A stretch of 64,000 nucleotides of DNA, taken from NCBI GenBank assembly GCA_009377445.1, contig WHUA01000001.1, positions 1-64,000 of the forward strand, written 5' to 3'. The translations under genes were made by a program, and so were the position numbers. This stretch comes from Alphaproteobacteria bacterium (GTDB lineage Bacteria > Pseudomonadota > Alphaproteobacteria > UBA8366). Positions 1-7,782 of the stretch are shown piece after piece. How positions within the stretch are numbered: position 1 is the first letter of the stretch; the number at the start of each line of letters is the position of its first letter. Under the pieces are notes generated by a model. The model did no database searches and was not told where the DNA came from. It saw only the letters and a program-made list of their open reading frames with translations.

Positions 1-111
1 CACTTCGCCGGGCTTTGTCAGGAAGCCGTCAAAGTCATAGTCGGCGCGGGCCACCGTTTCGTCCCCGCATGTCACAACGCCGGCGCCGCGAAGTCCGCCA
101 AGATAGTGCAT
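1..111 (-). CDS. hypothetical protein, N-terminal fragment
   Basis: The first 37 codons of a gene that leaves the window at its left edge are visible. The N-terminus begins MHYLGGLRGAG and continues through a DYDFDGF stretch, without a signal peptide or membrane segment. It is the only ATG after an upstream in-frame stop, with a weak purine-rich AAGGA about 11 bases before it. I recall similar short conserved alphaproteobacterial proteins of unknown function but cannot name a family. The remainder lies outside the window. Confidence 0.5.
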   Translation of the reverse strand, partial: MHYLGGLRGAGVVTCGDETVARADYDFDGFLTKPGEV

Positions 112-173
112 GACCGAATCTTTCCTTCGGAGAAGTTAGGCTGCGCATGCGTATCGAGAGGTATGCTTATGTC

Positions 174-305
174 TCAGCGTTTCTTCTTCGGAATTCCGAT
201 CGAAGCCGATTTGCCTTTGGTCAAGGCGGCGGGAGCCGTCGCCGGTTCCTTCGTCTTTTTTGGCTTGCGGATCTCGCGGTTGCTGCGCCTTTGCCCCTTG
301 GCCAT
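174..305 (-). CDS. small basic protein of unknown function
   Basis: This 43-residue lysine/arginine-rich protein starts MAKGQRRSNREIRKPKK and ends IGIPKKKR. An AGGAGG ribosome binding site precedes this ATG by five bases, so I reject the longer 72-residue reading frame that begins further upstream. The composition suggests nucleic-acid binding, perhaps to RNA or ribosomes, but no domain is recognisable. It lies downstream of the cold-shock gene on the same strand, behind that gene's probable terminator, so it may be an independent unit. Similar tiny basic proteins occur in alphaproteobacteria; their role is unknown to me. Confidence 0.65.
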   Translation of the reverse strand: MAKGQRRSNREIRKPKKTKEPATAPAALTKGKSASIGIPKKKR

Positions 306-344
306 GATGTCCTCCTGCATGAGCCCGATCCGCCGTTGCGGTCG

Positions 345-387
345 GTAAGAAATGAAAGGTCCCGCTCTCTCGATGAGGTGCGGGACC
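345..387 (-). terminator. probable intrinsic terminator of cspA
   Basis: Perfect 8-bp arms (GGTCCCGC at 358-365 and GCGGGACC at 380-387) enclose a 14-base loop. On the minus strand the stem is followed by a T-rich run (TTTCATTTCTT). It lies about 130 bases after the cspA stop codon and before the small basic protein gene. Confidence 0.5.
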
Positions 388-518
388 AGCAATGCGTCTC
401 GTCAGATAGCTTGGTGCCGCATCATCGTTTCAAGCCGCGAATCCATCCGGTATCGACCCGGCGGATCGATGCTGAGCGCCGGTGGGCTCATGGAACTCCA
501 AGGCCGCCGGCGTTGCAA

Positions 519-731
519 TCAGGCCAGAACTTTGAGGTTGTCGGCCGACATCTTGCCGCTCTTTTGGTCGGAGACGAGCTCGAAGTCCACTTTCTGACCT
601 TCGCGCAACTCGCCAATGCCTGACTTCTCCACGGCGCTGATATGGACGAAGGCGTCCTTGCCCCCGTCATCCGGCGCAATGAAGCCAAAACCCTTTTGAG
701 TATTAAACCATTTCACGGTTCCCGTAGTCAT
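519..731 (-). CDS. cspA: cold-shock protein, CspA family
   Basis: A 70-residue single cold-shock domain. The nucleic-acid binding motifs are intact: KGFGFIAP (RNP1) near residues 13-20 and DAFVHIS (RNP2) near 26-32. The protein begins TGTVKWFN, the family norm, and its length matches CspA-like RNA chaperones that melt mRNA secondary structure. A GAAAGGG/CCTC stretch precedes the ATG. A long untranslated leader is common in this family, and the 335 bases upstream contain no gene. A hairpin terminator follows downstream. The family is certain; the temperature response of this copy is not. Confidence 0.95.
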   Translation of the reverse strand: MTTGTVKWFNTQKGFGFIAPDDGGKDAFVHISAVEKSGIGELREGQKVDFELVSDQKSGKMSADNLKVLA

Positions 732-990
732 GAGGAAACCCTTTCACAAATAAAGATGATGCTTGCCCGCAATGGCGGACAGTCGAAATCGCATTTTCAG
801 GTAAGAAGATTGTCAGCGCGACGCTGATCTAGTCAGCGCAAGGCCGAGTCAACCGGCCGTCCATCGACCCTCAACACATGGGCGTTGGCATCACATAATA
901 CAAGGGCTCCATTGACGCATTCATGCGCATGGATTCCGGTTGCGAACCGGGCCTTACGTGTAGAACGACTATTTTCTGCGCCGCCGGGGC
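732..990. other. gene-free divergent intergenic region
   Basis: No gene is visible between cspA and the VOC gene. The left half should hold the cspA promoter and leader. A small inverted repeat (CGCTGA at 822-827, TCAGCG at 833-838) is present; I see no convincing promoter hexamers for cspA. The right end leads into the MerR-type promoter annotated separately. Confidence 0.5.
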
Positions 991-1021
991 TTGACTCCAA
1001 GTTCACTTGAACTTGTAAGCT
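991..1021 (+). promoter_or_regulatory. MerR-type promoter with 19-bp spacer
   Basis: A -35 TTGACT (991-996) and a -10 TAAGCT (1016-1021) are separated by 19 bp. The spacer holds a perfect 8-bp dyad, CAAGTTCA-CT-TGAACTTG (998-1015). An over-long spacer filled by a dyad is the hallmark of promoters controlled by MerR-family activators, which untwist the DNA to realign the hexamers. The dyad resembles SoxR/NmlR-type sites. No MerR regulator is encoded in this window. The predicted transcript start near 1028 leaves about 39 bases before the VOC start codon. Confidence 0.75.
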
Positions 1022-1066
1022 TCAGGTCAGTCGGTATCGACGCTCCCCAACCGCAGGAGAAGCATC

Positions 1067-1450
1067 ATGACCGTACAGCTCAATCACACCATCGTCTGGT
1101 GCAGCGACCAGGAGAAATCCGCGGGCTTCCTCGCGGAGATTCTCGACCGTCCGGCGCCCACGCGCTTCGGCCCGTTCCACGTGGTCCAGGTCGACAACGG
1201 CGTCTCGCTCGACTTCCACCAGCAGGCGGGCAAGATCGCCATGCAGCACTATGCCTTCCTGATCGGCGAGGACGATTTCGACCGCATCTTCGAGCGCATA
1301 AGCGAGCGCGGCATCGCGTACTGGGCCGATCCCGGCCGCGAGCGCGCCGGAGAGATATACCGCCACAACGGCGGCCGCGGATTCTATTTCCTCGACCCCG
1401 ATGGGCACCTCCTCGAAGTGCTTACCCAGCCCTACGGAAGCGGCGGGTAA
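1067..1450 (+). CDS. VOC (glyoxalase/dioxygenase fold) family protein
   Basis: A 127-residue single-domain vicinal-oxygen-chelate protein. The expected metal-binding positions are occupied by His7, His61 and Glu117 (in the terminal HLLEVLTQPYG), so a metal-dependent enzyme is likely: an extradiol dioxygenase, glyoxalase or resistance protein. The C-terminal DPDGHLLEV motif is typical. An AGGAGAAG ribosome binding site precedes the start. It is the first gene after a MerR-type promoter, which suggests induction by a reactive small molecule such as an aldehyde or redox-active compound. The epimerase gene follows 74 bases downstream. The substrate is unknown. Confidence 0.85.
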   Translation: MTVQLNHTIVWCSDQEKSAGFLAEILDRPAPTRFGPFHVVQVDNGVSLDFHQQAGKIAMQHYAFLIGEDDFDRIFERISERGIAYWADPGRERAGEIYRHNGGRGFYFLDPDGHLLEVLTQPYGSGG

Positions 1451-1477
1451 AAAATCGAAGTTCGGGGCTGCGGGACA

Positions 1478-1525
1478 TTTTCGCGCTAACATGGGTGAGA
1501 CACATCTAGGGAGGAAGCGCGAAAA
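1478..1525 (+). promoter_or_regulatory. inverted repeat around the epimerase ribosome binding site
   Basis: TTTTCGCGCT (1478-1487) and its exact complement AGCGCGAAAA (1516-1525) flank a 28-base loop holding the GGGAGG Shine-Dalgarno. The 3' arm includes the A of the epimerase ATG. In mRNA this stem would affect access to the start codon. No known riboswitch is recognisable. Confidence 0.4.
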
Positions 1526-2430
1526 TGCCAAAACGAAAAATCGTCGTCACCGGAGCCGCAGGGCACGTGTCCGGCATACTGCTGCCCGCATTCCGGGAGC
1601 GCTACGAGCTGGCGCTTCTCGACGTGACCAAACAGTCGAAATCCGGCGTCATCGACGACATCGTCATCGCCGACGTGTCGGACCCGGACATCGAGAAGTA
1701 CCGGGCGCATTTCAAGGGCGCCTATGCCGTCGTGCATAACGCGCGGGTGCCGAACCAGCGCGATCCCCGCACCACCACCGGGCCGAACCGGCAATGGCTC
1801 GCCGCACCGCAGGTCCATCCGGTCGACGGCTACATCGCCGAGTGCAAGATGCTCGACATGGCCTTCAACATGTACAAGCTGGCGCTCGAGGAAGGCGTGC
1901 GCCGCGTCGTCATCGCCAGCTCCAACCACGCGACCGACTGGTACGAGTCGAAGCTGCACTTCGGCACGATGGACGTCGTGGATCATGCGACATATCCGAA
2001 GTCGGACAACCTCTACGGCTGGTGCAAGATCTCCTACGAGGCGCTCGGCTTCGTGTTCGCCGCGGGCCGCTTCGGCCGGCCCGTGGAGAGCGTGAACGTC
2101 CGCATCGGCGCGCCGCGCAGCCTCGACATCGCGGCGCTCGCCAAGAACCAGACGAGCCTCCGCCGCGACCTCGCCTGCTACATCAGCGACCGCGACATGC
2201 GGCAGCTCTACGTAAAATCCATCGATACCGACGACATCCGCGACGCCGACGGCGTGCCGTTCCAGGCCTTCTACGGCGTTTCCAACAACACGCGGTCCTG
2301 CTGGAGCATCGCCAATGCACGCAAGGTCATCGGCTACGCGCCGGAGGACGATTCCGAGCTGGTGTACGCGGACGAGCTGCGCAAGCACCTGACGGCGCCG
2401 GGCAGGACCTACGCGCCGGGACCGGAATAG
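1525..2430 (+). CDS. NAD-dependent epimerase/dehydratase, uronate-dehydrogenase-like
   Basis: A 301-residue extended short-chain dehydrogenase. The Rossmann loop GAAGHVSG lies at residues 10-17, the catalytic Tyr164-xxx-Lys168 pair in NLYGWCK, and a Ser-rich strand (VVIASSNH) at about 128-135. The DxYxxSK-like layout and the ASSNHATDWY stretch resemble uronate dehydrogenases and related sugar oxidoreductases. GGGAGG lies about ten bases before the ATG. The aldolase gene follows two bases after the stop, so the two are almost certainly co-transcribed, which suggests oxidation of a hydroxy-acid or sugar followed by retro-aldol cleavage. The exact substrate cannot be told. Confidence 0.85.
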   Translation: MPKRKIVVTGAAGHVSGILLPAFRERYELALLDVTKQSKSGVIDDIVIADVSDPDIEKYRAHFKGAYAVVHNARVPNQRDPRTTTGPNRQWLAAPQVHPVDGYIAECKMLDMAFNMYKLALEEGVRRVVIASSNHATDWYESKLHFGTMDVVDHATYPKSDNLYGWCKISYEALGFVFAAGRFGRPVESVNVRIGAPRSLDIAALAKNQTSLRRDLACYISDRDMRQLYVKSIDTDDIRDADGVPFQAFYGVSNNTRSCWSIANARKVIGYAPEDDSELVYADELRKHLTAPGRTYAPGPE

Positions 2431-2432
2431 CC

Positions 2433-3206
2433 ATGCCGGAGCCGCGGAGCCTTGCGGAGCGGATGCGAAACGGGGAATGCGTCTACGGCCTTTTCGTCTT
2501 CTCCCCCGATCCGGCGCATACGGAGCTGGCGGGGCTCGCCGGCTTCGATTTCGTCATCGTCGATCTGGAGCATGCCCCGCTTGGGATTGCGGACGTGCTC
2601 GCCCATGTCCGCGCTGCGGCCGGCGCCGGCCTGTCCGTCATCGTGCGCGTTGCCGACGACGCGCCGGCCGAGGCGGCGCGCCTGCTCGACATCGGCGCCG
2701 CCGGCATCGTCTTCCCGCATGTCGGGCTCTCGCCCGAGCGGACGGCGGCAGCCGTATCCGCGCTCCGCTACGGGCCGGCGGGGACGCGGCCGGCCTGCAC
2801 CGGCGTGCGCGCCGGCGGCTATGGGCAGAGGGATTTCGGCGCCTACGTCCGGCGGTCGAACGAAACGACGCTCGCCATCGGCCTGATCGAGGACGCGGCC
2901 GTGGTGGGGAGGATCGGCGAGGTCCTGGATTCGGTAGCGCTCGACGTCGTCCTGCCCGGGCCGGGCGACCTGGCGGCATCGCTCGGGCTGCCCGGCGAGC
3001 TTTCACATCCCCGCGTCCGCGCCGAGGTCGACCGGATCGTCGACGCAGTGCAGGCGCGCCGCGGCCCCGCCATCGGCGCCTATGTCGGCAGCGTCGAGGA
3101 CGCGGCGGCGTGGCGCAAGCGCGGCGCGACGTTCATCGCCTATTCCATCGACTACAAGATCCTCGGCGCGGCGTTCCGCGAGATCCGGTCGGCGATGGCG
3201 GGATGA
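2433..3206 (+). CDS. HpcH/HpaI aldolase family protein
   Basis: A 257-residue class II (metal-dependent) aldolase of the 2-keto-3-deoxy-acid type. Visible signatures are FVIVDLEHAP at residues 40-49, including the Glu46-His47 region, the central GAAGIVFPHV strand, the metal-ligand region LIEDAAVV and the substrate loop GPGDLAASLG. The family makes or breaks C-C bonds between pyruvate and aldehydes. The ATG follows the epimerase stop by two bases and is translationally coupled, with the SD-like CCGGA inside the upstream gene. The upstream oxidoreductase may supply its substrate. Confidence 0.85.
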   Translation: MPEPRSLAERMRNGECVYGLFVFSPDPAHTELAGLAGFDFVIVDLEHAPLGIADVLAHVRAAAGAGLSVIVRVADDAPAEAARLLDIGAAGIVFPHVGLSPERTAAAVSALRYGPAGTRPACTGVRAGGYGQRDFGAYVRRSNETTLAIGLIEDAAVVGRIGEVLDSVALDVVLPGPGDLAASLGLPGELSHPRVRAEVDRIVDAVQARRGPAIGAYVGSVEDAAAWRKRGATFIAYSIDYKILGAAFREIRSAMAG

Positions 3207-3219
3207 GCCGCCGCGCCCT

Positions 3220-3258
3220 TTGACAGAACCGCCGGTTGTCCGGTTAATCTCGGACAAC
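3220..3258 (+). promoter_or_regulatory. promoter with overlapping palindromic operator
   Basis: A perfect -35 TTGACA (3220-3225), a 17-bp spacer and a -10 GTTAAT (3243-3248) precede the monooxygenase gene. An 8-bp inverted repeat, GTTGTCCG (3235-3242) and CGGACAAC (3251-3258), brackets the -10, as an operator for a dimeric repressor would. No cognate regulator is adjacent. Confidence 0.6.
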
Positions 3259-3292
3259 GATAAAAATCGCACGCCACAGGAGACCGGCCCCG

Positions 3293-4495
3293 ATGTCCTC
3301 GATCCCGCTTCGCCACGGCATCTTCCTGCCGCCCTTCCATCCGATGGACGAGAACCCGGCGGCCTGCATCGACCGTGACTTGGAGCTGATGCAGTGGCTC
3401 GACCGGCTCGGCTTCCACGAAGCCTGGATCGGCGAGCATCATTCGGCCGGCTGGGAGATCATCAGCTCGCCCGAGCTGTTCATCGCGGTGGCGGCGGAGC
3501 GCACGCGGTCGCTGCGCTTCGGCACCGGCGTCATATCCCTGCCCTACCATAACCCGCTGATGGTCGCGAACCGCATCATCCAGCTCGACCATCACACGCG
3601 CGGGCGCGTCATGTTCGGCGCGGGGCCGGGGCTGCTCGCCTCCGACGCGCTGATGCTCGGCATCGATCCCTCGACGCAGCGCGACCGCATGGCCGAGGCG
3701 CTCGACGTGATCCTCCGCCTGTTCCGGGGCGAGATCGTCACCGAGAAGACCGACTGGTACACGCTGGTAAACGCGCGGGCGCATATTCCGCCCTACACCA
3801 AGCCCCACCCCGAGGTCGCGGTGGTGAGCGCGGTCACGCCGTCGGGCGGGCGGCTCGCGGGCAGGTACGGCCTCAGCATGATCTGCGTCGCCGCCACCAA
3901 CCCGTTCGGCTTCGACGCGCTGGGCGCCAACTGGCAGATCGCCAACGAGGTCGCGGCCGAGCGCGGCCTGGCCATGGACCCGGCGCAGCTCAGGCTGGTC
4001 GGGCCGCTGCACATCGCCGCGACGCGGGCGGAGGCCTATGCCAATGCGCGCTTCGGCTTCGAGCGCTATCTCAACTACCTCAACAACAACCAGCCGCGCT
4101 TCAAGGTGCCGGCCGGCAAGGACCCGGCCGAGTGGTTCGTCGAGAGCAAGTTCGGCGTGATCGGCACGCCGGACGACGCCATCGCCATGATCGAGCGGCT
4201 CTACGCCAAGCAGGGCGCGTTCGGCGCCTTCCTGCACCAGGCGCACAACTGGGCCGACTGGGAGCAGACGAAACACTCCTACGAGCTCTACGCCCGATAC
4301 GTCATGCCGCATTTCTCGGGCGACAACCGGGCCCGCATCGAATCCTTCGACTGGTGCACCGAGCATCTGGACGAGCTTGCGGAAAAGCGTTCCAGCGCCG
4401 CGCGCGCGATGTTCGACAAGCACGAGGCGGAGCAGAAGGCGAAGCAGACGGCAACGCCGACAGCGCGCCCGGCGAAGGGGAAAGAGGCGTTCTGA
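3293..4495 (+). CDS. luciferase-like flavin-dependent monooxygenase
   Basis: A 400-residue bacterial-luciferase-type TIM barrel (LLM class). The N-terminal GIFLPPFHPM, the EAWIGEHHSAGWE segment and the LRFGTGVISLPYHNPLMVA motif are characteristic of FMNH2-dependent monooxygenases related to limonene monooxygenase and alkanal monooxygenases. The C-terminal 30 residues are a lysine/alanine-rich tail. An AGGAGACC ribosome binding site precedes the ATG, and a dedicated promoter lies at 3220. A flavin reductase would be required and is not adjacent. A second, divergent LLM enzyme sits at 12037. The substrate is unknown. Confidence 0.88.
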   Translation: MSSIPLRHGIFLPPFHPMDENPAACIDRDLELMQWLDRLGFHEAWIGEHHSAGWEIISSPELFIAVAAERTRSLRFGTGVISLPYHNPLMVANRIIQLDHHTRGRVMFGAGPGLLASDALMLGIDPSTQRDRMAEALDVILRLFRGEIVTEKTDWYTLVNARAHIPPYTKPHPEVAVVSAVTPSGGRLAGRYGLSMICVAATNPFGFDALGANWQIANEVAAERGLAMDPAQLRLVGPLHIAATRAEAYANARFGFERYLNYLNNNQPRFKVPAGKDPAEWFVESKFGVIGTPDDAIAMIERLYAKQGAFGAFLHQAHNWADWEQTKHSYELYARYVMPHFSGDNRARIESFDWCTEHLDELAEKRSSAARAMFDKHEAEQKAKQTATPTARPAKGKEAF

Positions 4496-4580
4496 AGCGC
4501 CATTCGAGAATCTCAGAAAGATTCGTGGATGCGCGTATCAAGTATGCGCATGACGGCTTTCTATTATTTATCAAATAAAT

Positions 4581-4614
4581 ACGTCGTGCCCGGGCTTGAC
4601 CCGGGTACCCACGA
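4581..4614. repeat. short intergenic palindrome, VPGLDPGTH type
   Basis: GCCCGGG-cttga-CCCGGGT sits inside a longer GTCGTGCCCGGGCTTGAC segment. Read in frame it gives the VVPGLDPGTH peptide well known as a spurious product of abundant alphaproteobacterial intergenic repeats. It lies in an AT-richer 250-base spacer with no gene. A related but diverged copy is at 32077. Confidence 0.6.
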
Positions 4615-4748
4615 AGTATCCGTCGGACCCGAGAACGCAGGCGGGCCAAACCGTGCGATTGGCATTCCATGCGCGACTCGCATTAAAATGACCCCGCCCA
4701 CCGCCCTTCCCGGGTAACGCGACCAATCGATCAAAGGGAATGAACCGC

Positions 4749-5624
4749 ATGAGCGCAGGAGAGCGACTGCCGGGAACGCCTGTTCCCATGCACAAATGGG
4801 CCGGGTCCGGGGGCTTATCCCTGGCCGGCGACACCTGGGGCGATCCCGGCGGGCCGCTGGTCGTGCTGCAGCACGGCGGCGGCCAGACGCGCCACGCCTG
4901 GAAAGGCGCCGGAGAGACGCTCGGCAATGCCGGCTACCACGCCGTCGCCTTCGACGCCCGCGGCCACGGCGACTCGGATTGGGCCTCGGCCGACGCCTAC
5001 AGGCCCGATGACATGGTCGAGGACCTGCGCTGCGTCGTGCAGGCGCTCGGCGGCAAAAAGCCGATCCTGGTCGGTGCGTCGATGGGCGGGGGCGTCAGCC
5101 TGCTCGCGGTCGGCGAAGCGCGGGTGACGGCCGCGGCGCTGGTGCTGGTCGACATGGCGCCCCGCATCGAGGCGGAAGGCCGGCGCCACATCCAGGAATT
5201 CATGAACCAGAAGCCCGAGGGCTTCGACAGCCTCGAAGAGGTCGCCGAGGCGATCGCGAACTACCAGCCGCACCGCCCGCGGCCGCGCACGCTCGATGGC
5301 CTGGCCAAGAACGTCCGGCTCGGCCGCGACGGGAAATATCATTGGCACTGGGACCCGGCGCGCCGGCACGCCCGCAACGACGACGGCGCGCACCGGGGCC
5401 GCCTGCATGCCTGCGCCGACCGTCTCGGCCTGCCGACGCTGCTCGTCCGGGGCGGGTTGTCGAACGTCTTGAGCGAGGAGGGCGCGAAGAGCTTCCTCGA
5501 ACAATGCCCGCATGCGGAATACGTGTGCGTCAACAATGCGGCGCACATGGTCGCCGGCGACCGCAACGACAACTTCGCCACCGCCGTCATCGAATTCCTC
5601 GGGCGGGTGGCGCCGCCGCATTGA
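4749..5624 (+). CDS. alpha/beta-fold hydrolase
   Basis: A 291-residue alpha/beta hydrolase with the oxyanion-hole HGGG, the FDARGHGDSDW strand-turn, the nucleophile elbow GASMGG (Ser111) and the C-terminal catalytic His in NNAAHMVAGD. An esterase, lactonase or C-C hydrolase is likely, and the location among catabolic genes fits ester or ring-cleavage product hydrolysis. I chose the second ATG because AGGGA lies nine bases before it; the first in-frame ATG, nine bases earlier, directly abuts that sequence. The dioxygenase gene follows 78 bases later on the same strand. Confidence 0.85.
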   Translation: MSAGERLPGTPVPMHKWAGSGGLSLAGDTWGDPGGPLVVLQHGGGQTRHAWKGAGETLGNAGYHAVAFDARGHGDSDWASADAYRPDDMVEDLRCVVQALGGKKPILVGASMGGGVSLLAVGEARVTAAALVLVDMAPRIEAEGRRHIQEFMNQKPEGFDSLEEVAEAIANYQPHRPRPRTLDGLAKNVRLGRDGKYHWHWDPARRHARNDDGAHRGRLHACADRLGLPTLLVRGGLSNVLSEEGAKSFLEQCPHAEYVCVNNAAHMVAGDRNDNFATAVIEFLGRVAPPH

Positions 5625-5702
5625 AGCGGTTCGCCATCGGCCCGCCGGAAGGGTAGTATAGGCTGCCGTCAGATCCCGTGGGAGATGCGTGGGAGGCAAG
5701 CC

Positions 5703-6590
5703 ATGACCGTGAGCATCCGGCAGATACATCCATTCTTCGTCGGCGAGGTGGCGGACGTCGATCTCAGGCGCCCGCTCAGCGAAGGGGAAGCCGCCGCCAT
5801 AGACGCCGGCATAAACAAATACGCGGTGGCGATCTTTCACGGGCAGGACATCACCGACGAGCAGCAGCTCGCCTTCAGCGGCAATTTCGGGACGATCGAG
5901 CTGCCGGGATCGGCGACGAACATCACCAAGGCGGACGAGCGCCGGATCAGGGCCGACATGGCGGACGTATCCAATCTCGACCGCGACCAGCGGCCCTTCG
6001 CGCGCGCCGACCGCCGCCGCATGTTCAATCTCGGCAATCGCCTCTGGCATTCCGACAGCTCGTTCCGGGCGGTGCCGGCGAAATACTCGCTGCTGTCCGG
6101 CCGCATCGTCCCCGCCGAGGGGGGCAACACCGAGTTCGCGGACATGCGGGCGGCCTACGACGCGCTGGACGCCGCGACCAAGGCGGAGATCGAGGACCTG
6201 GTCTGCGAGCATTCACTGCTCTACTCGCGGGGCCTGCTCGGCTTCACCGAGCTCACGGAAGCGGAAAAGGCGAGCTTCAAGCCGGTGCGCCAGCGGCTCG
6301 TCCGCACCCATCCGGTCACAGGGCGCAAGTCGCTCTTCCTGTCGTCCCATGCCGGCGCGATCGTCGGCTGGCCGATGCCGGAAGCCCGCGCCTTCCTGCG
6401 CGACCTGATGGAGCATGCGACCCAGCGCGAGTTCGTTCACGTCCATGTCTGGCGGCAGCACGACCTCGTCATCTGGGACAATCGCCAGACCATGCACCGC
6501 GTCCGGCGCTTCGACGACGTGCGGGAGATCCGCGACATGCGCCGCACCACGATCAAGGGCGAAGCGATGACCGCAGAGCAGGCGGCGTGA
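5703..6590 (+). CDS. TfdA-like 2-oxoglutarate-dependent dioxygenase
   Basis: A 295-residue Fe(II)/2-oxoglutarate oxygenase of the TauD/TfdA superfamily. The iron triad is His116-x-Asp118 (in NRLWHSDSSF) and His265 (WDNRQTMHR), with the 2-oxoglutarate-binding Arg in RRTTI near residue 281. The layout (LWHSDSSF, FADMRAAYDAL, HATQREFV) matches the 2,4-D dioxygenase TfdA closely enough that an aryloxy- or alkyl-acid substrate is plausible. The start has GGGAGG; an upstream in-frame ATG lacks one. Two other TauD/TfdA genes lie at 11063 and 16562. It is convergent with the acyl-CoA dehydrogenase gene. Confidence 0.9.
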   Translation: MTVSIRQIHPFFVGEVADVDLRRPLSEGEAAAIDAGINKYAVAIFHGQDITDEQQLAFSGNFGTIELPGSATNITKADERRIRADMADVSNLDRDQRPFARADRRRMFNLGNRLWHSDSSFRAVPAKYSLLSGRIVPAEGGNTEFADMRAAYDALDAATKAEIEDLVCEHSLLYSRGLLGFTELTEAEKASFKPVRQRLVRTHPVTGRKSLFLSSHAGAIVGWPMPEARAFLRDLMEHATQREFVHVHVWRQHDLVIWDNRQTMHRVRRFDDVREIRDMRRTTIKGEAMTAEQAA

Positions 6591-6636
6591 AGGCGCTCCG
6601 CTTCCCTCCCGTGGGCGGAGAGGGAAGGCAGTGGTC

Positions 6637-7776
6637 TCAATACCCCGCCGCGAGCTCGCGGGAAATCAGGATCTTCTGCACCTCGTTGGTGCCGTCGTAG
6701 AGCTGGAAGACCCGCGCATCTCGGTACAATTTCTCGACCGGATAGTCGTTGACGAAGCCATATCCGCCATGCACCTGGATGGCGGCGGAGCAGACGCGCT
6801 CGCACATCTGCGAGGCGAACAGCTTCGAGATCGAGGCCTCCTTGATGCAGCGCACGCCCGATTGCTTGAGCCTGGCCGCGTGGTGGCACATCTGGCGTGC
6901 GACCTCGATGTCGGCCGCCATCTCGGCCAGCATGAACGCCACGGCCTGGTGCTCGAAAATCCTCTTGCCGAAAGCCTCGCGCTCTTGGGCATAAGCGAGC
7001 GCTGCGTCGAATGCCGCGCGCGCGACGCCGATGCCTTGCGCGGCCACGGCGACCCGCCCGCTGTCGAGCCCGGAAAGCGCGATCTTAAGCCCTTCGTCCG
7101 GCCGGCCCAGCATGTTCTCGGCCGGCACCTCCAGGCCTTCGAGTGCGATCTGGCAGGTATCGTTGGTGCGGTGCCCCAGCTTGCGCTCGACCCGCAGCAC
7201 CTTGTATCCGGGCCATTCGGTGCGGACCAGGAAGGCGGAAATGCCGCGCTTGCCGGCCTCGGGATCGGTCACCGCCAGGACGACGGCAACATCCGCCGAC
7301 CGTCCGGAGGTGATCAGCGTCTTCATCCCGTCGATGACGTAGCGGTCGCCGCGCCGCACGGCGCGGGTGCGCAGGTTGCCGGCGTCGGAGCCCGCCTGCG
7401 GCTCCGTCAGCAGCATGCAGCCGATCTCCTCGCCGCTCGCCACCGGTTTCAGGAAACGCTCTTTCTGCTCCGCCGTCCCGTAGTCCCTGACCTTGAAGCC
7501 ATAGGAATTGGTGGCGCAGACCATATTGCAGACGCCGGCATCGCCATAGGCCAGTTCTTCCACCGCGAGGACATAGGAAAGGAAATCCGCGCCGCTGCCA
7601 CCCCATTCGGCGGGCATGGTCACGCCGAACAGGCCGAGCGCGCCGATGCGGTAGACGGTGTCGAGCGGAACCGTCTCGGTCCGGTCCCAGTCGGCGGCGA
7701 AAGGCGCGATCTCCTTCCGGACGAAATCGCGCGTCATGTCGCGGATGGCGGCCTGCTCGCCGGTGAGCTGCGACAT
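6637..7776 (-). CDS. acyl-CoA dehydrogenase
   Basis: A 379-residue FAD-dependent acyl-CoA dehydrogenase, the usual length. It has the helical N-domain, the beta-domain signature CMLLTEPQAGSDAG, and C-terminal VHGGYGFVNDYPVEKLYRDARV. At the catalytic-base position of medium/short-chain enzymes (YEGT) this protein reads YDGT with Asp361, a shorter acid; either the base is Asp or it sits elsewhere, as in isovaleryl-CoA-type enzymes. The gene follows the cupin gene after six bases and lies downstream of the aminotransferase, so a minus-strand operon is likely. It probably forms a 2,3-double bond in a catabolic acyl-CoA. Confidence 0.92.
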   Translation of the reverse strand: MSQLTGEQAAIRDMTRDFVRKEIAPFAADWDRTETVPLDTVYRIGALGLFGVTMPAEWGGSGADFLSYVLAVEELAYGDAGVCNMVCATNSYGFKVRDYGTAEQKERFLKPVASGEEIGCMLLTEPQAGSDAGNLRTRAVRRGDRYVIDGMKTLITSGRSADVAVVLAVTDPEAGKRGISAFLVRTEWPGYKVLRVERKLGHRTNDTCQIALEGLEVPAENMLGRPDEGLKIALSGLDSGRVAVAAQGIGVARAAFDAALAYAQEREAFGKRIFEHQAVAFMLAEMAADIEVARQMCHHAARLKQSGVRCIKEASISKLFASQMCERVCSAAIQVHGGYGFVNDYPVEKLYRDARVFQLYDGTNEVQKILISRELAAGY

Positions 7777-7782
7777 CGCCGA

